NCBI GenBank assembly: GCA_010645155.1
Contig: CM021318.1
Coordinates: 653,356-717,355 of the forward strand
Length of the DNA stretch: 64,000 bases
Reading direction: 5' to 3'
Origin: Tigriopus japonicus
Taxonomy: Eukaryota > Arthropoda > Copepoda > Harpacticoida > Harpacticidae
Numbering within the stretch: the stretch's first letter is position 1; the number at the start of each line of letters is the position of its first letter. The notes under the pieces were generated by a model. The model did no database searches and had not been told where the DNA came from. It saw only the letters and a list, made by a program, of their open reading frames with translations. Below, in pieces: positions 37,360-48,124 of this stretch. The position numbers and the translations under genes are program-made.

Positions 37360-37909
37360 ATGCAGGAGGAGGTTTGAGTGATATCTTCAAAAATCTTATC
37401 GCGGGCAGATGAAATAAGAGAAAAGGCTTGTTCGGCAACAGTGGGTGGCTTGTGAAAAATTTGGGCAGTTTAAGGGTTTTCGCATTTTACAGACCGCCCT
37501 TATGACTGATGCTATGAAAGATGTCGAATTGCAAGTTTGAACACCTTTGGTTAGGATTTTGGAAAAATATGCACACTTTATTTGCTCATTCTTGCATGAG
37601 AAAATTCACAACAAAAGGCCATTGTTTTTGTGCAAGTACAAGTGTACTAAGTGATGTTACAAGCACTGATTTGTTTCATCAAACTCCAAAACCATCAAGG
37701 TACCAAACAAAATGCCGTGTTTTGTACCTGTTTCTCTTCAATAGCAATGGTCTTTTCTGTGCTTGCTATTTTTTATTAAAAGAATAAATTTTGCATATTC
37801 TTGCAAAACAGACAAACTGCCCAAATTCTTACTTCCGAACAAGCCTATTCTCTTCTTTCATCTGCCAGCGATACTATTTTGAAGAGATCACTCAAACCTC
37901 CCCCGGCAT
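37360..37909. repeat. Foldback element with ~110 bp inverted arms
   Basis: Left arm 37360-37471 and right arm 37815-37909 are imperfect inverted copies sharing GGAGGTTTGAGTGAT, GGCAGATGAAA, AGGCTTGTTCGG and TTTGGGCAGTTT in the same order. The 340 bp between them has no recognised coding content. Probably a MITE or foldback insertion; target duplications were not identified. Confidence 0.6.
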
Positions 37910-38442
37910 CTGCCATTGTCAGTCCGGACAAAGTTGAAATAAATATTGTTCAATAGTTGAATAGCTCTTGATATCAGACAATTTCTTTGGCACCAACCAA
38001 ATTAAAGGTGAGTTTTTTTCGTCTCTAGATGTAAAAATATCTTAATTGTTGACGGATCATTTTTAAATCCAAATTTTTAGGCAAGTTTTATAAGTGTTTG
38101 GTGTTTTTTTCCTATTTCAGTCCAAAGCCATTTTTTCTTACTTCAAAAGCTGTATTCTTGTCATGCACCAATATTGCTTTGGTTTGTCACAATGGTGTTC
38201 AAAAATTCAAAAGTCTCCTCCTTTTTGAACGCCTGAAATTGATCACTCTGATTTGGTGAATCTTGTCTTCCCTTTTCCCTTTTTTCTCCTTCCTCACATG
38301 TCGAGGGTGACTAATTTTGAAACTGAAGTTGACATTTCAAACCTGTGATAACTTCATTATGAGGAAAAAAACAATCAAACACCATAGAAAAAAGCAAAAC
38401 CCAATTTGAGCAAATTTGGCAACACTTCGCATTTCTTCCTTG

Positions 38443-39174
38443 GTCTCAAGTAGTGATGTGACTTGGGCAAGTAATGAGTCATCACAGACACCCCAAGCAC
38501 AAGTTGTTGACAAGCATTACTTGGGCAATACACCAATACACTTGGCAAGCTCAAGGAACATTGGAAGATGCAGTTGCCGGCAGTTGCTCTTAGAAGATTT
38601 CAGATGCTTGCAGTGTGACTTAGAAGAAAAGAATGTCAAGTTGCATTTTCAATGATCTTTTGACCTTAATAATTTAGCAATAAACAGTGGAAGTGAAACA
38701 AAAAATATTTTGATCTGGATAGCATTTGCAAAACCATGTTTTTTCTTTAGTTTCCGTTCTAAGCCACACATGAATACACTTTTCGGGCCAATCAAGAATG
38801 AGATTTAACAGTCACACTTGGGAACAAGCTCGGTCACTCAGAGTTACTAGAAAAAAATATAAGATGCCAACTCTTTTTTTTTTGAAATATTCTCAAAAGC
38901 TTTTGCATTTCTCGATACAAAAGCTTTGAATTGTGTATTTTCATCTAAAAATCCATCCTAACAAGGGCATGGGCCCTATTTCGCTGAAACTTTCTGGTTA
39001 ATTGAAATTCTGATGCCGAAGGTTTAGTCTTCATTCCTAGCAAATTTGGCAAACCTGTAAGGTGGGAAAAATACTTGTACAGGCACCCAAGTAGACCCAA
39101 GTTTCGGCAAGTCCAAGGTACTGTACCGGACCGCTTGCCCAAGCTCCTGTTTGCCTCCCATCACTAGTCTCAAG
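38443..39174. mobile_element. Non-autonomous hAT element with 8 bp target duplications
   Basis: The element body spans 38451-39166 (716 bp). It is flanked by the perfect 8 bp direct repeat GTCTCAAG at 38443-38450 and 39167-39174. Termini are TAGTGATG at the left and CATCACTA at the right, and GCTTGGGCAAG-like sequence is inverted at both subtermini. Terminal TAGTGATG and 8 bp duplications are hallmarks of the hAT superfamily. No transposase frame is present. Confidence 0.88.
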
Positions 39175-39765
39175 TCGGAATCAAGACCAGCGAGACTTTC
39201 ATTGTATTGGTCTGGTCTCATACTGTATGAGACATTGCTGGTCTCGGCCCCATCAGTAATTGACACTACTGATGGGATTCAGTCTGTTCAATCTTTTAGG
39301 GCTCCCATCAAAGTCATTGGTCTTTCGTAATTAAACTGGGAAAAAGCTTAGCTTCATCTTTACGGCACCCCTAGTCTGAAGTCTTCAAAAACAGGGTTGC
39401 CTTTTGGATGCTCTCTGTGACAGAATGCATTTTATGTAGAGGTGGCAGAGTACAATTAAATATGAAGTGGTAGTCCCAACAAAGTAGCGCACACAAAAAA
39501 AGATTGAGTACAGTAGAAAGAAAACCAGATTGAACTCCATCAGTGCAGTACACTTCTCTTTTAAGAGCAAATTCGTTTCTGCTCGTAGTCAAATTGGACG
39601 CACTGTCAGGGTTGGTAAATGTAATTTGTCCATCCCTGCCTTAAGCAACATCAATGGATCGCCTCTTTTATATTCTGTACAACAAATGGAGGGTAACAAA
39701 TTCAAGTTTTATAAAAGACAAATCCTTTTTTTTGGATTGTTGGTGCTAGGGTTGGAGGATTGAGC

Positions 39766-39955
39766 TTCGCCGGGCCTGCAGAGCCAGCCATCACATCGTC
39801 CAAAGTTTTTCCGATATGCAATTTCAAGTCCGTTATCAGAATGGTTCTCCTCCTGTGGGTGTGGATTAACGTCTAAAAGTTTCCTTGAGAAAAATCGGGG
39901 AGGAGAATCAAACATGGGACCTGCGCTAACCTCGACACCACGTCTCCTCCTATTG
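39766..39955 (-). mobile_element. tRNA-derived SINE-like repeat, copy 1
   Basis: Read on the minus strand, the start resembles a tRNA-type pol III promoter: a box-A-like GGTGTCGAGGTTAGCGCAGG and a box-B-like GTTTGATTC. A body with TTTCTCAAGGAAACTTTT follows. The same head and body recur at 58385-58600 on the same strand. Two copies in 64 kb with internal promoter motifs point to a SINE family; the boundaries are approximate. Confidence 0.5.
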
Positions 39956-40604
39956 TATTGCTTGAACAGAAAACAGGAGTGGGTGTTGCCTGAACCTACC
40001 CTGCATAGTACATCAAGGTTTCTCAGAAAATTTGGACATACTCATGCAACCATTCTTCAGCTGCTGTCCCGCAAAAAGCTGTGTACCTCGCATCTATAGA
40101 TATCTGTGGCCAGACCAAGAAACCATTTAATTAGAAATGGTTTTCGCTCCACTTGAAAGCCCTTGTTAATAATTAACGAAGGATTTCTTAAACGTGGCTC
40201 AGGTACGTCCGGTTAGATAAAGGTTTATATTTGATTCCTCCCGTGAGAAGTTGCAATCACCAACTCTGATTTCTTCATAGTGTACGAGAAAACGACAAGA
40301 TCCCCTTGGTCACCAAATCAAAATGTGTCGTAAATTTGACAAAACGTGGTGTTGTTTTGTTTTGTACTCTGGTCATTGCTTCCTTCAAGGCTTCTCAAAA
40401 GACTATTTTCAGAGCAACCCGTCATTATTGCCATTAATTCTTCTTCTAAAATGTACTGTCAAGTTATGTGTTAGCTATGTTAAACCACGTTGTAAAATCT
40501 TACTCACCAAGAAAAGGCTATTTTTGTAAGATTGTGATGAGCCGACAATATTTCCACTCATTTTCTTCTTATGATAGATTTTATTTTTGTATTATTCTGC
40601 ATAA

Positions 40605-40610
40605 TTTATT
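40605..40610 (-). terminator. Polyadenylation signal of the chitin-binding protein gene
   Basis: AATAAA on the minus strand about 170 bp beyond the stop codon. Confidence 0.4.
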
Positions 40611-40778
40611 TCAAAAAGGAGTCCATATTGGGTGTTAAATTATCATTCAGACCCTGACATAACGGATTAATGTGTGTAGTTGGTTTGTTCCAAAATCTAT
40701 TTGCAACTTCAAACTTAAGGATCTTATGTTAAATATATTTGTTTCGTTTTTTCAAAACTGGAAAACAATTTTGAAACA

Positions 40779-41192
40779 TCAATAATCTGGCTCAATCTTT
40801 CCAAACTCGACGGCTCCAAAGAGAGATTCGGATTCGGCACAAGGAAAGGAATCCTCCTCGTAGTTGCAAGTCAGGGTTTGTTGATCGAACACGGTGCCGT
40901 TGCCGCAAATGAACGACCATTGAGCGGTCTCCAAAATCGATCCGGCATCGTCCTCAATGGGCAGACAAATGTGGAAGATCTGGCAGTTGTTGCTCACATC
41001 CGCATAATAGCCGTATACCCGGGCTTCACAAGAAAAGTCCAAGGTCAAAGGCTGAGCCAACAAGGTCTCGGCGTCGGCGGGTAGATTGAAGGCCTGATTG
41101 TTGGGACTCTGTCCATCAGGATAGACCTGAGGCATGGCCAAGTATCCGGCGAATGAGGTGCAAAAGACCAAGACAATACTGTGAGAGAACAT
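40779..41192 (-). CDS. Secreted single-domain chitin-binding (CBM14/peritrophin-A) protein
   Basis: Intronless, 137 residues. Residues 1-19 form a signal peptide (IVLVFCTSFAGYLA). Residues about 52-118 carry six cysteines (55, 70, 76, 96, 109, 118) spaced as in a peritrophin-A/type-2 chitin-binding domain, with aromatic GYYAD and CQIFHICL before the third cysteine and NGTVFDQQTLTC before the fifth. One such domain with short flanks matches the cuticular-protein-analogous-to-peritrophin (CPAP1-like) pattern, so binding to cuticle or gut-lining chitin is likely. The tail after the domain is acidic and short. The promoter has a TATA box and initiator in the right spacing, typical of strongly regulated cuticle genes. 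Confidence 0.85.
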   Translation of the reverse strand: MFSHSIVLVFCTSFAGYLAMPQVYPDGQSPNNQAFNLPADAETLLAQPLTLDFSCEARVYGYYADVSNNCQIFHICLPIEDDAGSILETAQWSFICGNGTVFDQQTLTCNYEEDSFPCAESESLFGAVEFGKIEPDY

Positions 41193-41230
41193 GGTTGCTA
41201 GATTGGATTGGATTGAATGCTCAGAGAGGA

Positions 41231-41267
41231 ACTGATGATTTGACCAAGGATTTCAGGTGCATTTATA
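41231..41267 (-). promoter_or_regulatory. TATA box plus initiator of the chitin-binding gene
   Basis: TATAAA at 41262-41267 (minus strand) is followed 34 bp later by the TCAGT initiator at 41231-41235. The predicted start near 41233 gives a 5' UTR of about 40 bp before the ATG at 41192. This is a textbook arthropod core promoter. Confidence 0.75.
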
Positions 41268-41858
41268 CCCTAATGTTGCCCGAGACATCTCAACTTTGAC
41301 CAGTCGGGAAGCAAACCTTTACGAGGACGACAGTTAACGACAGGATTCAAGACGTCTCAAATGGAATCTGCCTCTCCTTATTTGGTGGGTACCACAATCA
41401 AGGTTTTGAATAAGCTGTGCGACACAATTGAAATGAGTACATCACAGGACATATCATAACACATAATGAACCTTTGGAATCCATAGAGATCCGTTGTTTG
41501 TAGCGTATGTTGATTGGATTTTCTCATATATGACATCAGCAGAATGTGGTCAGAATTTCTTGGAAGCCTTTATGTATCATATAAAGTTTATGAGGAAAAA
41601 CCACAAAAAATTACCATCTACCGAAGATGTGTCGAGAAACCAATATTGCGGTTCTCTATCAATTTGTCGTAATCGATTTTGATCGTTGATTTGGTCACAG
41701 AAATGATGTTCCTACATTGAAAGATTTTGCAAAAAGTTGAAGCTTGAGGGATTGAATGTGGGTGAAAATGCAATAAGTTGAAACAGTCATAAAATACACG
41801 ATTCAAAAATTGTGGAATGAAGCAAATGAAGTTCATTCATATTGAAGTGCATTTTGGG

Positions 41859-43254
41859 CAATATCGTTCGTTTGGCTCACTCCCCACTACATAACAAAAG
41901 TCGACGTATTTCATGTGACTTGCTAATTGATTTCCGCCTTCGCTCAACGTTGCTCATTGTTGTGCGAGCTTGAAATTGAAATTGAACGCGAAAAAAGCCG
42001 ATCAAAAGCAGTTGACTCTCACAACACGGGCGGTATTGAAGGCCAAGAAAAAGACAACAGGGCAGTAATGAAGGCCAAAAAAGAGCAGCCGCGGGCACTC
42101 TTGAAGGTCGGAAAATCGTATCGGGCAATAATGAAGGTCGGAAAAAGGCGACGCGCAGTCTCGAATTCTGATTCCGAAGAAAGCAAGACGAGAATGACGA
42201 CGTTCACAAACCGGTTTATGAGCTGAGTCAACCACAAGAACAAAACTTGAAAATACGTTGCGGTCTCATTTTTTACGAAGTATTCAAGAGTTAAACAAAA
42301 TCATCCCACAGCAACACTTTTCTTGCACAATCTATAGTGACTCAAAACATTCTTAACTTTCAAACTATGAAATTGAACCAATCTGTTCTGTAAATCTAAT
42401 TGGGATTTTTAAGCAAGATTCCTAACCAAAATTTGGAAGTACGAGTTAAATTGAAAATCTAAAAAGGAGACTTTGTGCACTTCCAAAGACCTGACACTTG
42501 CCAAATACTTGTTTTTGGTCTTGAAAGAACATTTTAGAATGTTGAAAATCAAAAGTCTTATTTTCAAAAACTTAATATTACAAGGTACGTACTCCTTACA
42601 TTGTATTTGTTTGATTTGTAAGTTGGTTTCAAATCCGTGTAGAAAAGCTGATTCATCCATCCGATGCAAACATCATTCTTGCCTCTAAATTGAAAAATCG
42701 AAATATGCGCAAATTGATTTCCCTCGATCACATCAATACGACCAAGCACTCGTCATTTATCATAAAATTGTTCGATTTAAGATTTACTTTAAAAAATGTT
42801 TATTAATAGTTGTACAGACATCTTTCATGTGTCGTGAAACCCTGATCTAATTGCTTCACAACATTTGAAATTGAAGTATGATAATGTCCTAATGATCCAT
42901 GTGCCCCCGTGTTTTTAATCCATTGCAAAACAATCAAAATCTTTCGAGTAATCTTTCGTGCCAGCTCCCTTCCCAAATGCCGCTTTGTTCAAGAGCCGGC
43001 TAGACTGCCCTTGATTTAAACCAAATAGTCACTTACCTGATACAGTTGCTTGTGCTTTCAAAAACTATTAATCTCACACGAAAACCTGAACAGTCCATCC
43101 CCCGCTCACACAGACGTTGCTTCAAGACTGACAATCAGCTAACCAGTAACAAATAACATGTACCAGTGTGACGATTACAGTGCATTTTAAGGGGACCAAC
43201 CCATTTATTGATAGTCCTTTAAGTCTACATGAGTGAGCCAAACGAACGATATTG
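41859..43254. mobile_element. Possible 1.4 kb element bounded by perfect 24 bp inverted repeats
   Basis: 41859-41882 (starting CAATATCGTTCGTTTGGC) is the exact reverse complement of 43231-43254. A perfect 24 bp inverted pair 1.35 kb apart is far beyond chance. No transposase is seen inside and flanking duplications are not evident, so it may be a non-autonomous DNA element or a rearranged one. It lies just upstream of the 5'-incomplete CUB-like gene. Confidence 0.5.
42028..42156 (+). repeat. Degenerate tandem repeat, 30-33 bp unit, about four copies
   Basis: Units begin with GGGC (42028, 42060, 42093, 42123, and GCGC at 42153) and contain ATGAAGG(C/T)C followed by an A-rich stretch. Read in frame the units encode a basic repeat (RAxxKxxK pattern), but no start, splice signal or domain supports translation. 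Confidence 0.55.
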
Positions 43255-43256
43255 TC

Positions 43257-43440
43257 AATACCCCGAGTTTGAGAACGTCGAATTCAAGATCTAAGTGAAG
43301 ACGGCTTCCGCTCTCGAGCTCGTCTTTCGGGTGACCAGTTCTCGGGCTAAAGCCCTCGAACTGGTCACCCTTCAGACGAGCTCTTGAGCGGGCCGTCTTC
43401 ACTTAGATCTTGAATTCGACGTTCTCAAACTCGGGGTATT
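43257..43440. repeat. Near-perfect 90 bp hairpin with 4 bp loop
   Basis: The left arm 43257-43347 and right arm 43352-43440 are inverted copies with only a few mismatches and short indels around the middle of the arm; the loop is TAAA. The outer 48 bp match perfectly. Such a long, tight palindrome is unusual. It could be a MITE, a foldback element, or a DNA segment encoding a long hairpin RNA. It starts 2 bp after the right 24 bp inverted repeat of the neighbouring element. Confidence 0.85.
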
Positions 43441-43741
43441 CACTCAAGAGCAGGCACAAACTGAATAGCTTCTACCTCCCGGTCAAAGATCTTGTAAGAT
43501 TAGTTCGCTTTTTGCCTGTTCTTGCCTGAACTTTCAAGCTTTTGACTTTGTGGTTCTATTGAGCTGAAAATGAAAACATAAACTATTCTGTGAAGTCAAA
43601 AACCTTGTTCAAAGAAAAATAAACACAATTTTTGGATTCAAATCAGAATTCTTTATTTTCTTGATGAGGGTTTGAGACCTTCTTTGACGAAGTCCTTGAG
43701 TAAATATTTGACATTATTACAGTTTCGGCTTTTAATTTTAG

Positions 43742-46377
43742 TGTACCTTGAAACGGGCACATCCGGAAACGCTGGAGCTCTTGCTATTGCTAAAGGAACA
43801 GATGCCGGAAGTAGGAACTACCAAATCAAAGTCACCTATTTTACTTGCAACAACTTGGCGAAGTATGATTTCAGCTTCTTAATCCATTATTATTCATTTC
43901 ATAGGCAGAAGAGATAAAAATAAGTTGTGAAATTGGGACAAGTCCAAAGCAATCGACGGAAAGTTACTGAATACTAAAGGTTTTTAACCTAAAGTTGTCC
44001 TGTATGACTCACCCGCACTTAACAATTCACAGCACTTCTCTTCTGATTACGACAAATATAGTATTTGTAGGCGATCAATTGTAAATTTTTAAATACTTAC
44101 AGATTTCTAAACGATTTAAAGGATGAAATTCCAGAAAAGTGTAAACAAAGATTGCACAAACCACCTTAGGAATTTTATGTTTCTTAAAAAAGATTTGATC
44201 TGTAAAGGAGTGTGAATTCGAAGATCGAATTTTTTCTTGTCTAAGTCAAAAAGAGTTTGTAATACAACGTCCAAGTTGTGTTCGAAATTAGCAGGTTGAA
44301 AATTGGAAGTAATTGGTGCTTAGATAACTTAGTTTTGTATCTCAACTTAACGCTATTTTACCAACCATTACCACCAATCGTGAATTGTTTCAGGCGACTG
44401 ATCCAAATTGTTTTACAGACAGACCTTCGAGCAGGTCCAAAGATGTTTCACTAAGAACATCACAGGAATGAGAGAGCTCTCGTTTTGGGATAGGCTTCAA
44501 AATTTAGGGCTGTACTCAGTACTCAGAGAAGGTATGAAAGGTACCTGATACTGTATGTTTTGAAGAGCGTTCATGGACTGTGTCCTAACCCAGGCTTTGA
44601 GATCAGTTGTAGTGATCGTAGAGGTTTTACTTGCGTTTTGAGAGCACCTCCAAATCCAAGGGAATCTAGGGTAGTTCTATCAATGAAGTCCTCCTCTCTT
44701 CTTTATCAAGCTCCTTCTTTGTTCAATCTTTTGCCCATTAGTCTTCGTCGGGAATATGTGAGAGCTGACACTCTAACAACTTTTAAAGCAGAATTGGACA
44801 AATTTTTGAATACCATTGCTAATACACCCATTTTTTAGAGTTCGCCAACAGTAACTCGGAAGTAGACCAAATTTCGTATTAATGTTAATTATGTAAATTA
44901 TTCTTATGATTTATTTGGTGAAAGGGAATCGCATTCCTTGTAGGAGTAGTAAAAATCCGCAACTAACCCACCAAAAAACTCAATTTTTATTCTGCGTGTG
45001 ATTTTTATCTACAACGCGTACTTTATAAAAAATAATTCTGTGATTTTAACTTACATATCATTATTTGAATAGTTGAACTTCAACATGAAATACTTTTGGA
45101 CACTCAAGTAATGATTAAAGGGAGGGAAATTTTTTTTTGTATGTGATACAGGACGAGAAAAAAGTGAATTCCTTTCCAACAAATATTTCCTTGCATTTTC
45201 ATACTTACGGTTCTTCTGTCATAAATCCTTTTTCGATCATGAACTAAATTTAAATCAATAGATTTGCTCCAGTCACTTGTCATATCACAAGTGATGGAAC
45301 GTTTTAAAAGATGTCTTTTTCTAAATTTTGTCAATGCTGCAGACTTGTAGAAAATCTGCTTGCAAATTAAAAGAAACTTCCGACTACTGAGTTACATCTT
45401 TTGGGTATTTGCACCTTCCTCGTAAAAATGACTTGTTTAGCCAAAATAAACACCGCGATATTTCAAGTTTGCCAAAAATTGCCCAACTGATAATTTTTCG
45501 TCAATCACTTCGGGAAGAATAAACCAAAAAGACCATGTGTTTTTTAAAACCAAAACTGATGATTTTTTTCCTCAAAAACTGCCCTGTTATGTCCGTGTGT
45601 GTCATAGCAGAACAAAGCATTGCTCAGTTGAGAACGATAATGGGTAAATTTACAAAAGCTCATGAAGCAATATTTCTTCTCTCTTTTTTGCAAGGGCTCC
45701 TGCTGGCTGCACCCAATATTTTACAGCATTAAGTGGATCAATCCAATCGTACAACTACTTTGGAGGTCAGCTTTTGCAAAGTTTGAACTACAATCATTGT
45801 TTCAGACACAGAGAAGGCAAGTGCAAACACGTTCTAGTTCATCCGCGTTGTCCTTGTGCTAAAACCTTCAACACTCCTAGCGTGTAGGCTTTGACATTGT
45901 ACGTTAATATTAATAAGAATTTCATTTTCATTAGGTTTTTGTCAATTACAAATAAGCGAGTCCACGGCATCGACTCCAGACCCATTTTCTGTTTCCGCCA
46001 TTGCGATTGTGACGATGGTAAGTATGCTACATAAGATACGAGTACACAAAAATAAATTCAACTCATGGGAATGTCCAATAAATTCATTACAGTTAAGTTG
46101 TGCTGATGTTAGCTATCTAGCCTTTCCAACTCCTGCCAATTCAATGTTCTGTGGAGGAATATTGGGTACGATTGATGCCGACACTGTGCCGGGTGTACTG
46201 ACATGTATGAATACACCTTTTATCGGAGAATGAGTCGTTCCTCGAGTTAAAAACATTTCACGTTATATTTCAGCATCGCCTGGGCAAGGAACTCTCGTTG
46301 GCTTGCGATCTGTGGCAGCTGATTTGACCGGCAATATAGGATTCAACTTGAATTATAAGCAAGTGGCTTGTAACTAG
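43742..46377 (+). CDS. CUB-like secreted protein, 5' end missing
   Basis: Five exons: 43742-43862, 45695-45816, 45935-46017, 46093-46204, 46274-46377, with continuous frame and stop TAG. The second intron uses a GC donor (GAAG|GCAAGT) and an AG acceptor. About 180 residues are recovered. They match an arthropod family of secreted CUB-like proteins: MYLETGTS, then RNYQIKVTYFTCNN, GCTQYFTALSGSIQSYNYFGG, NYNHCFRHREG-FCQLQI, MFCGGILG, and a closing GFNLNYKQVAC. The N-terminal part expected from the paralogue (signal peptide and the Cys-rich lead-in before GQHM) was not found upstream, where an inverted-repeat element and hairpin sit. The gene may be truncated or have a distant first exon. The first intron holds a LINE fragment. 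Function unknown; extracellular. Confidence 0.68.
44400..44960 (+). pseudogene. LINE reverse-transcriptase C-terminal and 3' end fragment
   Basis: Frames with shifts encode the post-RT tail of a non-LTR retrotransposon ORF2 (RELSFWDRLQ, RYLILYVLKSV, GLCPNPGFEIS, PSLFNLLPISLRREYV). The 3' UTR ends GGGAATCGCATTCCTTGTAG. The same 3' end occurs at 55866-56285, partly at 54408-54555, and inverted at 49125-49440. The fragment lies within an intron of the CUB-like gene. Confidence 0.75.
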
Positions 46378-48120
46378 AAATCATCAAAAACATATTGAAT
46401 TGACCCAAATTAAGATTCCTTACTACATAGTTGAAGTTGAATTGTAACGAAACATTTAGTTTATTGAAATATACATGGTTCAGATTAAAACGCGCCTTAG
46501 TTCGACAACAAATGTCGATGTTGCTGTTAAGAATCTCAGATCGTGACCCCGGCATTCATGACTGTAGATGGTTTAAAATTTTGTTGTAAGATGTTTGTCT
46601 CATTGAACTTTTACTTGTATTGACATGTTTGAACAAACATGTAGGCTGATATCGAGCAAGTGTAATTCATGAACGGTTCAGCCATTGTCATTCAAGACAA
46701 GTTAGATATAGTTTGACGACTGGGTTAGTCGTTTCTTCAAGCTCACAACGGATCTATAACACTTTTTTAGTCAAGACATGGTGTCAGAATTCAAAAACCC
46801 TGATATTTAAAAGTATACCCATGGAAGTAAATTATAAGAATAGTTGATTTGTTGGGACCAACATGAAAAGTAAGTAGTACAACAACAAATTAACATTGGG
46901 GAGCACATTCGTATCTTTTATAGATTCGTTCAGTTAATTGAATGAATATTAAAAGTAGATAAACTCAAGGGTTTCAAGAAGTTGTTAGATCATATGTATT
47001 GCTCGATCTAGTTCAGTGAGAACTTGGACACGAGACTTAGCCAGAAATAAGGAGAATGCGTATAAGGATGGAACAAGTGATCAGCTGTCGACCAACGGTC
47101 GGACAACTGTCAAAAGACTGCTGTTTATTCAAAAGAAACATGGTCTTATATAATCAAACAAAGCGCAGCATACTGTTCTTGCATGATGCGATGAGTCGCA
47201 TCTTGTTAGAACATTGAGTCCTTTTTACATCATAGAATGGCTTTCTCATGATGGTATTTTGGTTCGTATACACATATGCACGGATCATTCATAAGTCGAT
47301 TTAGTATTTAAGTAGAGCCGTCGGAAACTGCTACATTTGAAATAATTTTTTCGCCCCTTTCTCCTTTTGGCCAATTCTCAAAGAAACTAAAAATTGGAAT
47401 TTTGCACATTTTTGTGTTCTTTTTCTTGCTTTTTGTCACTTGACTGATCTATCAAATCCCATCACTTGAAGCAGTCATACAAAAACATGAATTCAATAGA
47501 ATTTCAAAGATAAACCCAAAGAGAAAAAAGGTGGAAACTTGTTCTGTTTCATCAAACAGACCTTTTGAGTCAGGCCCCTTGGTTGGGTTTGCCAAAGTTA
47601 AGGTTTTTGGTCCAAAGTTGTCAAACTCATTGAAACTATAATGTTGGCAAAATAAGTCAATGGTCAAAGCAGATAAATTCCAACATGCCCAATTTGGACA
47701 TTGCCTCAATTTGCTCATTGCCACAAAGAGCAGATTGGAGCTCAACATTCTCAATTGAATGTAAGAATTAGATCCTTCCCACTCTCCCTTGTTCCTTCGA
47801 TTTTGGTCTAAATCTTCTTTCTTTTAGTTCAAGGTTCTAATCATTCATGCTCATTTTACTTCACATTACTGTATTTGCTTTTAATGGTTTGCCTATTTGA
47901 AGTTTTTTTGTTCCCCTTTCAGATCTACTATTGAGGCATAGGCGAGATTAGAGCTCCCAAGTATAGAGTGAAATCATGAGATGTGATCGTTTTCCGGCGC
48001 AGGGGTTCAGACCAAAGAAGCATAATTTCGCTACACTCGTGTTTGATTATAACCATTTTTCGACCATTAGGAGTTGTCCAATCGTGCTGACGATTTTTTT
48101 TTCAAAATTTTAGTTCATTT
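46378..48120. other. Intergenic with one PBS-like motif
   Basis: No gene seen. TGGTGTCAGAA near 46782 resembles a tRNA primer-binding site of LTR retrotransposons and is shared with a site near 56560 on the opposite strand. The rest is AT-rich with short frames only. Confidence 0.35.
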
Positions 48121-48124
48121 TAGT

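Noticed and set aside
39249..39276. Short palindrome CCCATCAGTA...TACTGATGGG just outside the hAT element
   Set aside because: Only 10 bp arms, outside the target duplications, with no other support for a second element.
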